From assembly GCA_037074615.1 (NCBI GenBank), contig CM073537.1, forward strand, positions 21,409,989 through 21,473,988: a stretch of DNA of 64,000 nucleotides, written 5' to 3'. Both the position numbers and the translations under genes were made by a program. The stretch comes from Leucaena leucocephala (lineage: Eukaryota > Streptophyta > Magnoliopsida > Fabales > Fabaceae). Shown in pieces: positions 10,580 through 22,880 of this stretch; position 1 is the stretch's first letter, and each line of letters begins with the position of its first letter. The notes beneath the pieces were generated by a model. It did no database searches. It saw only the letters and a list, made by a program, of their open reading frames with translations, and was not told the origin of the DNA.

Positions 10580-13500
10580 TTAACACTCAGCTTTACAAGA
10601 AAATCTGGAGAAGGTATCAAAATCTAAGAAAATTATTGAGGTGTTATCCTTTGTTCTGAGTGTTCTCGCCTCACTCAACAACAAATTTGCAATCTTTTCC
10701 TCTGAATTATCATCATCTGTGGAGTATTTCTCCCTCATCTGTGCAGTGCGAAAAGCAATCTGTTAGAGCAAGCAGTTGAAATAAATTATCGCCAGAAACT
10801 TCAAAGTTTTTGTACAAGACCTGAAGCACTAGCTGAATTGCTTTCTTCCCGCTCATAACATCCCATAGCCCATCACTGTAAGATTGCAGATACAAAAGTT
10901 ATATTCTAAAGGGTCAAAGCAATGAAAATTGAAATTTCATAAATGAATAATACATCAGCAAGTAAATTTACCTTGCCAGTATGGCAAAAGCCCTGCTTGC
11001 CTGATCAATGTGCACGGCCTGACTTATATAAGGCTCTGAACTGAAACGAGAATCCTGTTGTTTAAGAAATTTGTCTCCAAGCATCCTCGCAAGATTTATA
11101 CCTGTATCAAGGTGAGAAGCAAAATTAGATTGCCGATTCGTTATCAAATCCAAGATAAGTACATTTGAATTTAAGTTGATACCATATAGACGTGTTTCCC
11201 CATCTCTCAGAGGTTCGCCTGTCTCTTCAATTCGCAGCCTTTCAGAATAACTTGCTATCTTATGATCTTCTGTCATCTTAATTTCTTTACCATCAACACT
11301 GCCAGAAAAATAAATTGACGATTAGTTCATATTGGCATTAAGGGTATAGTCACAAAAAGCACAGTCCAAAACAGTAAGCCAAGATAATTACTCTTTCAGT
11401 CCTTAATATAGGACCTATATAACTAATTTGATTAGATTAAAGAAATTAGTTAAGTTAGTTAATATGAGATATTTTTTTTAAAATATCCTAATCATCTTCC
11501 TTAACTCCCTCCTCCCTCTTACTTGATTATTATTAAGAGAGTATCAATAGGGTAAGTTCGGAAAAAAGTTGATAAATATAGAAAATAGGTCTTATATTTA
11601 GGATCAAAATTAACTCCCCAATTAGATCCTATGAGAACCAGGGGAGTACATATAAAGCATATTAAAGTTCGAAAACCAGAGAAAAAGTCACTAGGAAGGT
11701 GAAAACACATCCATTGTTGGCACTAGAATTGTTGCACAGGCGAGAAGTAGACACCCTAAAATGCCAGAGAAACTCAAACATAGACAAAATTATATATATA
11801 ACTGCAATAAACTGCAAGTAAAAGAATATGGCATCGTCTACTTTCACTGAGATTCTTGGCTATCCTTACAGAAAACTATTATCTGAAAGTAATTATCATT
11901 TTTTGTGCTTTCCTTTTCCAATTCCCTTTCTTTTGGCCTATCAAAAGCTTACTGAAGATGGCATAAGCCATTAAACATATTATAAGTGACAAACATCTGA
12001 TACCCTGCTAGTCATCTTGCCTACCAAGGACTTGATATAAATTCCACATAACTTATCTGGACATTTATTTAGTTCAATAATAGAGAAACATACTTCATAA
12101 CACAGGCAGAGTCTCCAACATTTGCACATTGCGCAAAGAAATTTTCATTGCCATTAGCCCAAACCAGAAGCACTGTTGCTGTACATCCCTGAAAAGCGCT
12201 TATTGTTAAAGTGAATAAAGCAAAACATTCAATTATGTAAACCGAAATTTGGAATAATTTCTAAATTTTAAAGATGGTATACTATTGGAGAACAAATTTA
12301 CTTAAATACCCTATTGAGGATCCCATATTAGTATATTACTCAATGTGTGACTCAGACATCCCATCCCATATAAGTCTCCATAAATTGGTCTCCTTGGGAG
12401 AGCTTACACCCTTATGGTTTTGCACTTTACAAAACTTCACTTAATTTTCTTGCTAGTCAAAACACTTCACTAGCTAGAACCCTTCATAGGTAGCCCTTCC
12501 CAAAACTATCAATCATCAACTTTGATAACAATTGATGGTTACACAACTGGAATGGGGAACTCTCCCCAAAAAACTAATTATTGGGGCAGGAGAATCAACT
12601 TATACTACTCTACATGGGACTTAGGCATTACATAATACCTAAGTCTCCATCATTCACATTTATCATAAAAAAAATTGTATATACAATGTGGGGTCGTTAG
12701 CAACTTGAGCTGGGTAAGGAAGCATTTCTAAATGGTAGATATTGGAAACCCCAGCCAATCTACTCAATTTAAGTATTGAAAGGCAAAGTGCCCGGTATTT
12801 ACAATAGTCCAATGAGATAAAGGTCAACTGACTTTATGCAAGATAAGATTCAAAAGGAAAGGAAAAGAAAAGGATGTAGCCGTTCCAATCTATTGAGTAT
12901 AATAAAAGGAAAAAAAGATTCCTCTTTCATGTACAGAGATTGAACATCTTGATTTTCCCCCTTAGTTCATCAAAACATGAGTTTAAGGTGCAAAGGGAAT
13001 CTGGAGATACTTTTCTTTTCAACCCACTTATAATAATAGGATGCATCCTCTGAGCATGATCAGTTGTGGGTCTTACGAAGGCCTTGCTGCTGCTAGTAAA
13101 AGTGAACAGTTTAAAATCGTGAATAAGGTCTTCCACTTCTAAGAGAACAGAAGTGTGCTCTTTGAAGGCGTGAGATTCTCAGACATTTTCCCCAAATCTC
13201 CTTAGAAGATTTGCGAAAGAGATAGGTCTTTCCAAAAGAGGTGGTCACCGGTCCTGGTGTTGACCGACCAAGACATCAACATGTTGGTTTCTGCTATCCA
13301 CTGTACTTTGGAATACTTATGAAAAAATCAGAATCTGATAATGGCAAGGTCGACCAATGCCATACAAGTAATAAGAAGATCCAGAAAGCCAAAAGACAAG
13401 TTCAATAAGATAAACCAAAAGGGTAATAAATATACCTCATAATAGTGATTCATACAAGCTTCTGTTTGAGAAAATGCATCTCTTAGAACATTTGAAGCAT

Positions 13501-13584
13501 CACAGAGTGATACAACCTTCTCTCTTTTTAGTGAATCTGATAATATATTTGCAACTATTTCGGGGAAAAGTCTGATGAAAAAAT

Positions 13585-13615
<31 letters not shown>

Positions 13616-16600
13616 CAAGAAGAACTAAAGGGTTAAGTTTCAAGCTTCAACATAAGCAGAAGACTAAAAACGCAGATTAGACATACTGACTTGCTAGCAT
13701 ATCTGGCAGCCCCATCTCCACCATGCCCATCACAAATGCCAAACAATCCAAACTGCAAGCTAAGCATCTAGGTGGGTTAGCTACCAACAGGAATGTGCAC
13801 AATTTTGAAAATAAAAGAAATGAAAGAAACCTTGACAGAGCAAGCACTGTTTATTAGTCCAGAACCTTATCTAATCCAGGTAAAGGCCATTGGTAATAGC
13901 AAACATCTTCCATGGCTAGCTTTTTCCCTCCTCGATGCCTAGACATGGGATCTGATGTCATACCAACTCCAAAGGGAATGTGAATCTTATTTTGAGAAGT
14001 AATATGAACCTAGCATACATTAAAAACATGTAATAAATTAAATAGGCATGCTAAAAGGAAGAAGGATTCACATCATTGGCTATAGAATTTGAACTTAACA
14101 ATGTAGCTGTTAGGTAACACTCTTCTAATCTCTCTTGTAGCAAGGATCTCACCGAAAGAGAATGAAAAGAAGCCAAGAGAATCTCAATTTTCACTCTGTA
14201 ATTTCCTCCGTGCCATTCATCGGTGCCAAAAGGTCTATATATAGGTGTTTACAGAGAATTACTAAGAATACATAAATGAAAATAAAATGAAAAAACAATC
14301 TGTCACTACTCCTAGTGCAACTAAACGTGGGTACTCCACTAATCCCATACTAGCGTAAAAGTAGGAATGATAAAAACCAGCAAACAGAAAATAGCAAATT
14401 AATTATTTCTGGCGAAATCCTCTCTTGCACGTTTAAGCCTTCTAGAATAAGTCCTTAGAGGCTTTGGTGGTCTGCTATCAATACTGCCCTCCCAGAAAAA
14501 CGTCTTGTCCTCAAGGCGGAAAGATGGAAATTGTGCTGCGATGAGATCGTAGTCTTCCCAGGTGGAGTCTTCTATGGCACGGGATTTCCACTGAACAAGT
14601 AATTCCAAGCTGCCGTCTTTAGTCCAACGATGTTGCAGGATCTGTAAAGGATCTAAAATCAGCTCCATGTCGGAGGAAAGGGGTAGAGGTGCTGGAGGAC
14701 CAAGTGGTGGCTGCCCCACTGCTGGGCGGAGGAGTGAGACATGGAAGACAGGGTGTATCTTAGCCTCAGATGGGAGCTCCAATTCATAAGCGACTTGACC
14801 AATCTTACGGAGCACTCGATATGGACCAAAATACCTGGGAGAAAGTTTATCAAATTGTCGTTTAGCCAACGTCCTTTGGCGGTAGGGTTGCAACAGTAGC
14901 CAGACCCAATCATCGAGGGAGAATTGTAGGTCCCTCCGTTTTTTATCAGCTTGGGATTTCATTCTATTTTGAGCTTTCAACAAGTGCTGATGCAAGATTC
15001 AGAGCATTTCATCACGTAGCTCGAGTTGTTCCTCTAAGTCAGCCACCAATGTTTCCCCTTTGACATATGGAACGAGTGGCGGGGGTTCCCTACCATATAC
15101 TAGTTTGAAGGGTGTGGTGTTGGCAGAAACATGGAAACTGGTATTAAAGGAGTATTTGGCCCAACATAGGAATTTACTCCATAGTTTAGGTTGCTCGTGA
15201 GTAAAACAACGGAGGTGAGCCTCTAGACAACGGTTTACAACCTCAGTCTGCCCATCGGATTGGGGATGGTATGCCGTGCTCATGTTTAGTCTAGTTTGGC
15301 TGAGCTTGAAAAGTTCCTGCCAGAACGTACTTAAAAAGAGCGGGTCTCTGTCAGAGACAATAGATCTAGGCATGCCATGTAATCGGACTATTTCCTTGCA
15401 GAATAGTTCAGCAACTGTCTTTGCAGAGTAAGGGTGTGACAACATCATTAGATGGCAATATTTACTCAGGCGGTCCACCACGACCAGGATGACATCATAC
15501 CCTTTGGACTTTGGTAGTCCGCATAGGAAATCAAGTGAGATATCTTCCCAAATCCTAGCAGGGATGGGAAGTGGTTGCAAGAGGCCGGCTGGGGCTAGGG
15601 TTTGATATTTGTGCTGCTGACAAGTATAGCACTGTTGTATGTATCGTTTGACATCATTCTTCATCCCACGCCAGTACACCTGCTGACTCAACCTCTTCAA
15701 TGTTTTCAGGAAACCACCATGTCCCCCTGTTGGTGTGGCATGAGCTTCCTCAATTAACTTAGCTCGGAGTGAGGTATGGTTGGGAATAACCAGCTTTTCA
15801 TTATAGTACAACCTATTTTGGACCATGGAAAAATTTGGGAATGATTTGGGATCCTGTAACAACCCATCCATAATTTTTCTGGTTTCTGTGTCTTCCCTTA
15901 GTGCTTGAGGCAACTGGAGTAGTTCATCAGCCACATAAATAGCAATGTGGTAGAAGTCCGTGTATTGAGGTCTTCTTGATAAGGAGTCGGCAGCTGAGTT
16001 GGTCTTTCCTAATTTGTATGCGATTGAAAAGTCAAATGGAAGTAGTTTAACCAGGAGACGTTGTTGGGCATGGGTTATGGTAGTTTGATCCAACAAGAAT
16101 TGAAGGCTGTAATGATCCGTTTGCACAAAGAAATGGCGGCCGAGGAGATAGTGGCGCCATTTTTGTAGAGAGAGCACTAAGGCCAGTAGTTCCCGGTCAT
16201 AAACGGATTTATACCTGTTGGAGAAAGAGAACCCCTTACTAAAATAGGCAATCGGATGGCCTTCTTGCATAAGGACTGCTCCTATCCCTTCCATTGAAGC
16301 ATCGCATTCCACTGTAAATGGGATTTGGAAATTGGGTAGATGCAGGACCGGTGTGGTAGTGAGTGCAATCTTCAGGTTGTCAAAAGCCTTTTGAGCTCGT
16401 TCCGACCATACAAACGCATGCTTCTTGGTTAAGTCGGTCAAAGGGCGAGCAATAATACCATAATCTTTCACAAATCTCCTATAGTAACCAGTGAGGCCCA
16501 GGAATCCTCTCAATTCCTTTACTGAAGTGGGTGTAGGCCAGTGAGCGACGTCATGGATCTTTTCATGCATAACTTCTACCCCTTGGGCTGTGACAATGTG

Positions 16601-19600
16601 ACCTAGATAGTTGATGCGTGTCTAGCCAAAAGCGCATTTCTTGGCGTTGATGTAAAAGGAGTGTTGTTGCAGAGTCTGGAAAACAATATGAAGATGTTCT
16701 AGATGTTGAGAAGCATTAGTACTATAGATTAGAATATCATCAAAGAATACCAGCACAAATTTTCGTAAATAGGGGCGAAACAAGTCATTCATCGCTGATT
16801 GGAAAGTGGCTGGAGCATTTGTGAGGCCAAAAGGCATAACCACAAATTCATAATGCCCTGAATGAGTGCGGAATGCTGTTTTGTGCACATCTGAAGGAAG
16901 TACCCTAATCTGGTGGTACCCTGAGCGCAAGTCCAACTTAGAGAAACATACAGCCCCATGTAATTCATCTAATAACTCATCAATATTGGGGATGGGAAAC
17001 TTATTTGGGATGGTAATTTTGTTGAGACGCCGGTAGTCGATGCACAACCTCCAAGAGCCATCTTTTTTGCCTACCAAAAACACAGGGCTAGCAAAAGGAC
17101 TAGAGCTAGGCCGGATGAACCCCCTGTCCAGTAAATTCGCAATCTGTAACTCAATTTCATCTTTCTGGTAGTGAGGGTACCTGTATGGCCTCAGATTTGG
17201 TGGGACCGAGTCTGGCAGTAATGGGATGGTATGATAAAGGCCACGGTGTGGAGGCAACGTGGATGGTTCAGCAAAGACCTCTTGGAATTGATTACAAAGG
17301 GCGTCTACATTTACTGTCGTGGTACTTCCATGTGGCTGAACTGTATCAGATTGCATGCTCTGGAGTTGGATTGGTTCGCCCGTGTGTGAGTTCATCCCTT
17401 GTATTTTATATTTCTTTCCATTCACCCAAAAAATCATAAACATCTCATTCCAATTTGCCTGAATTGTGTTCAAGGAGGCCAACCATTTGATCCCCAATAC
17501 CAGATCTGTGCTTTTCAATGGAAATGGAAAAAATGGTTGTTTAATCAACAGGTCAGAAATTGTTACCTCGACCTCCTCACACACTTGAGAGCATCTTACT
17601 GTACGGCCGTCCCCTATCTGAACCCCGAATGCTGGAGTTTCTTGTGTTGATAGTTGTAATTTGGCTACTAAATTTTCTGAAATAAAGTTATGGGTTGAAC
17701 CACTGTCGACTAAGATGACAACAGTGTGATCCTGAACCTTTCCTTCTAGCCGCATTGTTGATGCTGAGGACCGGCCCAATATGGCGTTGAAAGAAATTTC
17801 AGCATTTTGAGTCTCCTCTTCTTCGACCTCCATTAGGGGTTCTAACACTTCTGGGGTTTCCTCGTTGCCGTCAACTGCCAACAGTGATAGGGAGGAGACG
17901 TTGCAGCGATGTCCTGGTCTAAATTGGGCCCCACACCTGAAGCACAGTCCCTTATCTCTCCTTTGCTGTTTGGTAGTGTCCCAACTTAGCTGTCTGGGCT
18001 GTCCGTGCGCTGCTGAGGGAGAAGGGCCCAATGACGTCGCAGGAGGGAACTGATTACTTGGGCCTATTCTGTGTTGAGACGTACTTGGGCCTGTTCTGTT
18101 TGGAGAGCTAATTGGGCCAGAATTTGAGAATTGGCTGGTTCGGTTTTGGCCCACCATCGCTCCTGCCCTAAAGCCACGACTCGTCCAGCTCGCCTTCTCC
18201 AGTTCCAGTGCAATGCTCGCTGCTCGGTAGACTGTCCGCGGCTTATGGAGGCGGACCTCAGTCCGGAGTTCCTCCAACCCATTCAAGAATACCCCCAGAA
18301 GACAATGTTCCGGCCAGTTCACAACATGAGCCACCCGTCTCGCCCACTCCTGCCTGTAGTCCGCGACGCTCCCTACCTGTTTTATACTGCACAGAAATTC
18401 GTCGGGGTTCAAAAATTCAGGTGGTCCATAGTGCTCGTTCAATGCTTTGGTCAATTCCTCCCAATAGAGCAAGGTTCTTTCTGAGTTCATCCAGGAGAAC
18501 AAATCAAGTGTGTCTCCCTCGAGGTACATGGCCGCGATCTCTACCTTATCATCCTCCGGTGTTTGGTAATACCGGAAGAATTTTTCATCTTTTAAGATCC
18601 ATCCTCTCGGGTCACCCCCATTGAACCTGGGAAATTCAATTTTTGCATACGGAACTCGGTTCCTCGGGTAGGACTCCCCTTCTTCCTCGATTTCATCTCC
18701 ATAGTGACGCTCTTTTTTCTTCATTGAATGATTCCTGGACTGCACTTCCAGAGATGCTACCTTATCTCTCAACTCATCCAGCATATCTAGTTTGGCAGCA
18801 ATGATCGCCAACGGATCTCCTCCAGGGCCATGAATGCCTCCGGGGTTAGTATGGGTATCGGTATGTGCAGCGGCGGAAGAACGTGTCTCGACCATTCTGG
18901 CTCTGATGCCAAATTGTTAGGTAACACTCTTCTAATCTCTCTTGTAGCAAGGATCTCACCGAAAGAGAATGAAAAGAAGCCAAGAGAATCTCAATTTTCA
19001 CTCTGTAATTTCCTCCGTGCCATTCATCGGTGCCAAAAGGTCTATATATAGGTGTTTACAGAGAATTACTGAGAATACATAAATGAAAATAAAATGAAAA
19101 AACAATCTGTCACTACTCCTAGTGCAACTAAACGTGGGTACTCCACTAATCCCATACTAGCGTAAAAGTAGGAATGATAAAAACCAGCAAACAGAAAATA
19201 GCAAATTAATTATTTCTGGCGAAATCCTCTCTTGCACGTTTAAGCCTTCTAGAATAAGTCCTTAGAGGCTTTGGTGGTCTGCTATCAGTAGCACACTCAT
19301 TCTGAGTATTCCTGAATGAACAACTTTGTGCAGAAGGAGGAAGAAGAAAGATTTATAAGAGAGTTTGGTAAAGCCGTACATATAGTTGAACTTTATTACC
19401 ATCAGATAAACACTTTCCCCTTAATAAAGAAGCCAAAAACATGCATTTTCTTACTTCCTTTCTCCAGAGCAATGTAGTGGTATAGTTTTTCTGTTTCTTG
19501 GGGTATCAAAGGAATAAAAAAATATCCAGCACAAGTCAATCTAGCAAAAAAGGCTCCCATGGTACAAAACTTCAAATCAGTAGATCCCAACAGAAATTAC

Positions 19601-21804
19601 ATCTTGAATATTCATGCATAAAATAGTTCCAATGACAGTTTATATATTTTAACATAAAAACTGAAAAAATATTCTTGAACAGCAAAGGAGGGCAAAACAC
19701 TGAATTACATTTAGAACCTAGATATATTCCACCTTAGACCTGCAGTTAACTCTCAAAAGTTAATATCATGCACACGGTAGTGACAAGTTTTGCATCTATA
19801 AAGTTTAAACTTCGCAGAAGGCGGCGTATTTAGCAGATACTTAGAAATGCATTACTTACAATTACTTTTGATGTCATTCCTAGTGTTATTATATCTCCAT
19901 TAGCAAGCTCAATTGGATTACTCCATTGCCTGCTTTCAGGGTCTAAATGGTTGATTGGTTGAGAATTCAAAAGTGTTCCATTAAGGCTACCCATATCTAC
20001 CAACTCCCATTTCATTTTCTGAAAGCAATTCAACAATAGTTAACGTACCATATACATCCTGCAATATCCACATGCGAGTCCAACAGCCAACAGATAGGAA
20101 GAGGGTTTACCTCCAAATTCCAGTTTATTAGTGCATGCTTTCCTGACACTTCTGAATCCTTGATTAACAAATCACTTGGAGAAACCCTTCCCAGGGTCAG
20201 TGGTAGCTTGGATGGAATTGTTGATTGTACAGAACAACGAAGTCCACAAGAAGGACCAGTGATCACCTCTAGAGTGAGGCAACTCCCTGCACCTCTAATA
20301 GAGAGATATGATAACATGCTATACACATTCAGCAAGAATGCAAATACAGAGAAAAGTAACCACAGGTTAACTGAAAGAAGAACTTACTTTGATCTAATAT
20401 ATCTCTCTGTACAAAGTCTTGCAGTCTGTCAGTTTCAAAATTTCTATGATGTTTCTGAAACTCTGCCAGCTGGGCTGGGGACAGTTTAAGTGTCTGGTCA
20501 ACAGCAACGTCTTCTGAAGGATCAGAAATTACATCTAAAGCCAAATTATCAAATGAAAATAATTGTGTAAGGGTATGATGACATTGCAAAGTAGTACAGC
20601 ATAAATAGGATAAAATAGCTCGACCGCACATTAGTAGCGTTAAGATAGAATACCTTGAGGCATATGGCAAGAAGCAGCAGAAAGTCTTGGTTTACAAATA
20701 ATTCCAGGGGGCCGTGGTGGGCAAAAATGACCTTTATTGGGGATGGATGCACCCTCAAGATCATAATCTATAGGCAATTCACTACTTGGGTTATGCACCA
20801 AATTTGCATCATCTAAGACAAGAGGCCTCTCAAGTTCATTAGCCTACAAAAGTAACATTCCTCAAGGATTGTATGCACAAGGTCATGGCCATTGTTTGAA
20901 CTTCGTAACTATGACGCATGGAGTAAAAATCATCAAACAGATTTATCAACAAAGAAGTGGACAAATCATTTTGCTTTGATCATGAACCATAACCATAAGA
21001 TGTTTCTTCCAAATTACATCCACCCTTGCGTCACTATTCAACTCATCATATAAAGGAAAATATAACCAAGATTACGTCGACAATACATGTGCGGAAGACT
21101 TAGACACACACATCAAAGCTGCAACCAATAGCGAAAGATGTATGGAGCTAGCATTGGCTGCTAAGATATACAGTTGAACTTAAAGTTAAATTAACTCCAA
21201 ACAAAGATTTTCTAGTTTAATCCGTCAGCTCGAAAGTTGGAAATCGCCAGAACAAGCAGGAAAGAGGAAATAAGTAACCCCAGATCAATACTGAACCGAA
21301 ATATGTTTGTAACACATAACCTCGAATAAATCACTTCATAAGTTTCCGACCAACTCGATGGACTAGCACGAGACTGGAAAGGACGTCAAAGGCTAAAGGC
21401 AGTGATTTCCTCCTGTAAACCACGGAGGAAAAGCTGAAATCAAGCCTCCCCATGTCCCCCGCCCCGGGGGGCCATGGTCGACCTCAAAATGAATCAACAT
21501 ACACGAAGAGCATGGAACAGAACTTCCATATTTTGATTGGGATTCCCGAAACCAAACAGAGCTTTATTTCAAGAACATTATTTGGGAATTAGGATGACCA
21601 ATTCTTTTCATACATGGACAATAAGAAAATAACGAGGACGAGGATAGTAATAGTAAGAATAAGAAGGGGAAGTACCTTGATGGAGGAACGAGACCGGGAA
21701 GAGAAAAGGAAGCGCCATGGTTTACAGGCAAAGAAGACGAGGACGATAATGAGAACAAGCATAATGAGAAGAAAGAGACTGACAATGCCGTCTACAACTG
21801 CCAT
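10580..21804 (-). CDS. KAPP: Kinase-associated protein phosphatase (membrane anchor + FHA + PP2C)
   Basis: Thirteen exons in phase: 21804-21676, 20843-20654, 20534-20388, 20292-20111, 20018-19860, 14009-13866, 13752-13691, 13571-13436, 12188-12094, 11298-11183, 11101-10972, 10875-10821 and 10738-10580 (TAA). Predicted length is 567 aa; the Arabidopsis protein is about 580. Residues about 5-27 form a hydrophobic signal anchor followed by ACKPWR. The FHA (kinase-interaction) domain contains LGRVSPSDLLIKDSEVSGKH and WELVDMGSLNGTLLNS. The PP2C part has GGKKLAMEDVCYY, FGICDGHGGDGAA (about 325-329), GCTATVLLVW, NVGDSACV, MTEDHK and SDGLWDVMSGKKA, so the metal-binding Asp motifs look intact. KAPP binds phosphorylated receptor kinases (such as CLV1) at the plasma membrane and dampens signalling. 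Intron 5 (14010-19859) is inflated by a gypsy element, and introns 8 and 9 carry a TRIM-like LTR and a Stowaway MITE. Confidence 0.96.
11391..11646. mobile_element. Stowaway-like MITE in KAPP intron 9
   Basis: 256 bp. The left end CTCTTTCAGTCCTTAATATAGGACC and the inverted right end CTCCCCTGGTTCTCATAGGATC resemble each other. Both resemble the plant CTCCCTCCGTCC Stowaway terminus. TA dinucleotides flank both ends (11389-11390 and 11647-11648), the Tc1/mariner target duplication. There is no coding capacity. Related copies are at 33455-33712 and 52457-52711. Confidence 0.72.
12524..12650 (-). mobile_element. Degenerate TRIM-like solo LTR in KAPP intron 8
   Basis: This stretch follows the same order of blocks as the 139-bp TRIM LTR at 2335-2473. 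There is a ggaatggggaactctcccc block, then a ggggcaggagaatcaacttatac block, then acatgggacttaggcattac. Identity is only moderate, and I see no second LTR or primer-binding site. It is best read as an old solo LTR of a related TRIM family. Boundaries are approximate. Confidence 0.5.
13587..13615 (-). repeat. A29/T29 homopolymer acting as KAPP intron 7 polypyrimidine tract
   Basis: There are 29 consecutive A residues on the plus strand. On the KAPP strand this is T29 starting 16 bp upstream of the exon 8 acceptor (CATCAG|AC at 13572). Confidence 0.9.
14108..14480 (-). repeat. Gypsy 3' LTR (element orientation)
   Basis: 373 bp direct copy of 18915-19287, with one visible difference (ttactaagaat here, ttactgagaat there). 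The C-terminal 27 codons of the polyprotein run into this LTR and stop at 14399-14401. Confidence 0.95.
14399..18895 (-). pseudogene. Gypsy gag-pol polyprotein with two in-frame stops
   Basis: One continuous reading frame runs from ATG at 18895 to 14399, broken by TAG at 16622-16624 and TGA at 14999-15001; no frameshift is seen. Residues about 1-310 are gag. A zinc knuckle CFRCGAQFRPGHRC is at about 317-330 and the protease VILVDSGSTHNFIS at about 390. RT contains RLCIDYRRLNKI and the catalytic VFFDDILIYS (about 715). After the first stop come the RNase H FTVECDASMEGIGAVL segment and the integrase HHCC zinc-binding region (QQCYTCQQHK). The integrase DDE core follows (FLCGLPKS, SDRDPLF, AYHPQSDGQTE). 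After the second stop is a chromodomain-like tail with LLVQWKS and STWEDYD. The first stop falls at the end of RT, not at a gag/pol boundary, so it is damage and not programmed readthrough. Confidence 0.92.
18899..18911 (-). other. Gypsy primer-binding site
   Basis: Minus-strand TGGCATCAGAGCC lies 3 bp inside the 5' LTR. It is the initiator Met-tRNA type with one change from TGGTATCAGAGC. The gag ATG follows only 3 bp later. Confidence 0.85.
18915..19287 (-). repeat. Gypsy 5' LTR (element orientation)
   Basis: 373 bp, one base different from 14108-14480. A KAPP transcript meets this LTR first, so its promoter and polyadenylation signals lie in sense inside KAPP intron 5. Confidence 0.95.
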
Positions 21805-22692
21805 CTTCTTGGTTCTCTCTCTCCTCGTCCGAATAGAGTCGTGATCGGCTATGGGGCTGCGGGAAGCTCGCTTCGAAAGAAAGGAGTCCCACTCTTTTCT
21901 TTTCTTTTTTCTTACAATTACATCGAAATCGAATTTAACTGCCTGATTACAGCACGTATTAATCCATGTATTCTTATCTACTCTATATAATAATGCTCTT
22001 AGTTTTCGGAATAAATTGTATTATTGGCGCCACTCTTAACTCCCGCAATAATTGTGTACACGTATTAAAATTGACATCCGTGATAATTATGACTATACAC
22101 TTCTGTGTTCTAAATTATTGTTAAATAAATTAATATGTTTTTGTCAATTTTGTGGATAATTTTAAGAGGCGAGCGAAGCAGACGAATTATTAACATGAAC
22201 GTTTTAAAATTTTATCATTTGAACCCCTAGTGAGTGAATGGTAAACATCCCTTTTCCTTGACAAGAATGACTTGGATTGCTTACTCCGTTGGCGTACTTG
22301 GGTTACTCAACTTATATGGAACAAGTTATGAGAAAAACTCCCCTTGAAATAATGAACTTTGTAAGAAGAAAATAAAATAAAAAGTCCTGCGTTTATGAGA
22401 ATTCAATTAAAATAATATGCAACAGTTATCATTATTCCGAATCTTGCGTGGATATTGTATTAAAGTGATATTACTGTTTGGTGCTTAATGGGGAGAGAGA
22501 CGAAGTGAGTGGTAGGTGGGATGAAAAATAATAATTGCTGGGAAGATAAGCATAAGTTCCTTGAAAGAGGATTAAAAGACAAATTTACAAGACATTTGGT
22601 GATAAAGCCATTAAGAGGCTTGTTACATAAAGCACCTCACTTTTTTTTTTATACAAAAGCACCCCACTTTTTGTTCTTTCTAATTTTTCACC

Positions 22693-22880
22693 TTTTTTTT
22701 TCTTATCCACTCGATTTATTAAAATTTTATCTCAATTATATCTGGATCCGACTCGAGTTACGCATCTGATTATGGTGGGTGGGTCTCCTAACAAAAATTT
22801 TTTATATACGCTAAGGCTCGAACTCGATACCTCATTTAAATAATACCAAATTGCTTACTACTAAGACCAATCCTATTAGT
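22693..22880 (-). mobile_element. tRNA-derived SINE, family A, copy 1
   Basis: Read on the minus strand this copy aligns block for block with 23501-23692: GAGGTATCGAGTTCGAGCC (box B region), GGAGACCCACCCACCAT, GTCGGATCCAGATATA and a terminal A tail. A tttttcacc duplication flanks it (22684-22692 and 22881-22889). Confidence 0.78.

Larger units (their letters stand above)
14108..19287 (-). mobile_element. Ty3/gypsy LTR retrotransposon, chromodomain clade (Reina-like), in KAPP intron 5
   Basis: The element is 5180 bp, bounded by 373-bp LTRs (14108-14480 and 18915-19287) that differ by one base as read by eye. The 5-bp target duplication gtagc flanks it (14103-14107 and 19288-19292). LTRs start TG and end CA on the minus strand and include a TATATA box. 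The primer-binding site is at 18899-18911 and the polypurine tract GGGAGGGCAGTAT at 14481-14493. The interior encodes one gag-pol frame in the order gag, protease, RT, RNase H, integrase, chromodomain, interrupted by two stops. Gene order, small size and short LTRs suggest the Reina lineage of chromodomain gypsy elements, but the lineage is an inference. It lies in the same orientation as KAPP. The near-identical LTRs mean it is young. Confidence 0.95.

Noticed and set aside
14659..14913. 84-aa minus frame in another phase
   Set aside because: It overlaps the integrase C-terminus/chromodomain frame, which has the recognisable protein motifs.
16622..16624. Programmed stop readthrough between gag and pol
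   Set aside because: The TAG lies after the RT catalytic motif, not at a gag/pol boundary, so it is better explained as a nonsense mutation.
17185..18624. Plus-strand frames up to 138 aa
   Set aside because: They are antisense shadows of the gypsy gag-protease-RT region.
21450..21480. GC-rich palindromic patch ccccgccccggggggcc in KAPP intron 1
   Set aside because: Short and isolated, with no evidence of function; probably a chance GC patch or cloning-like restriction cluster.
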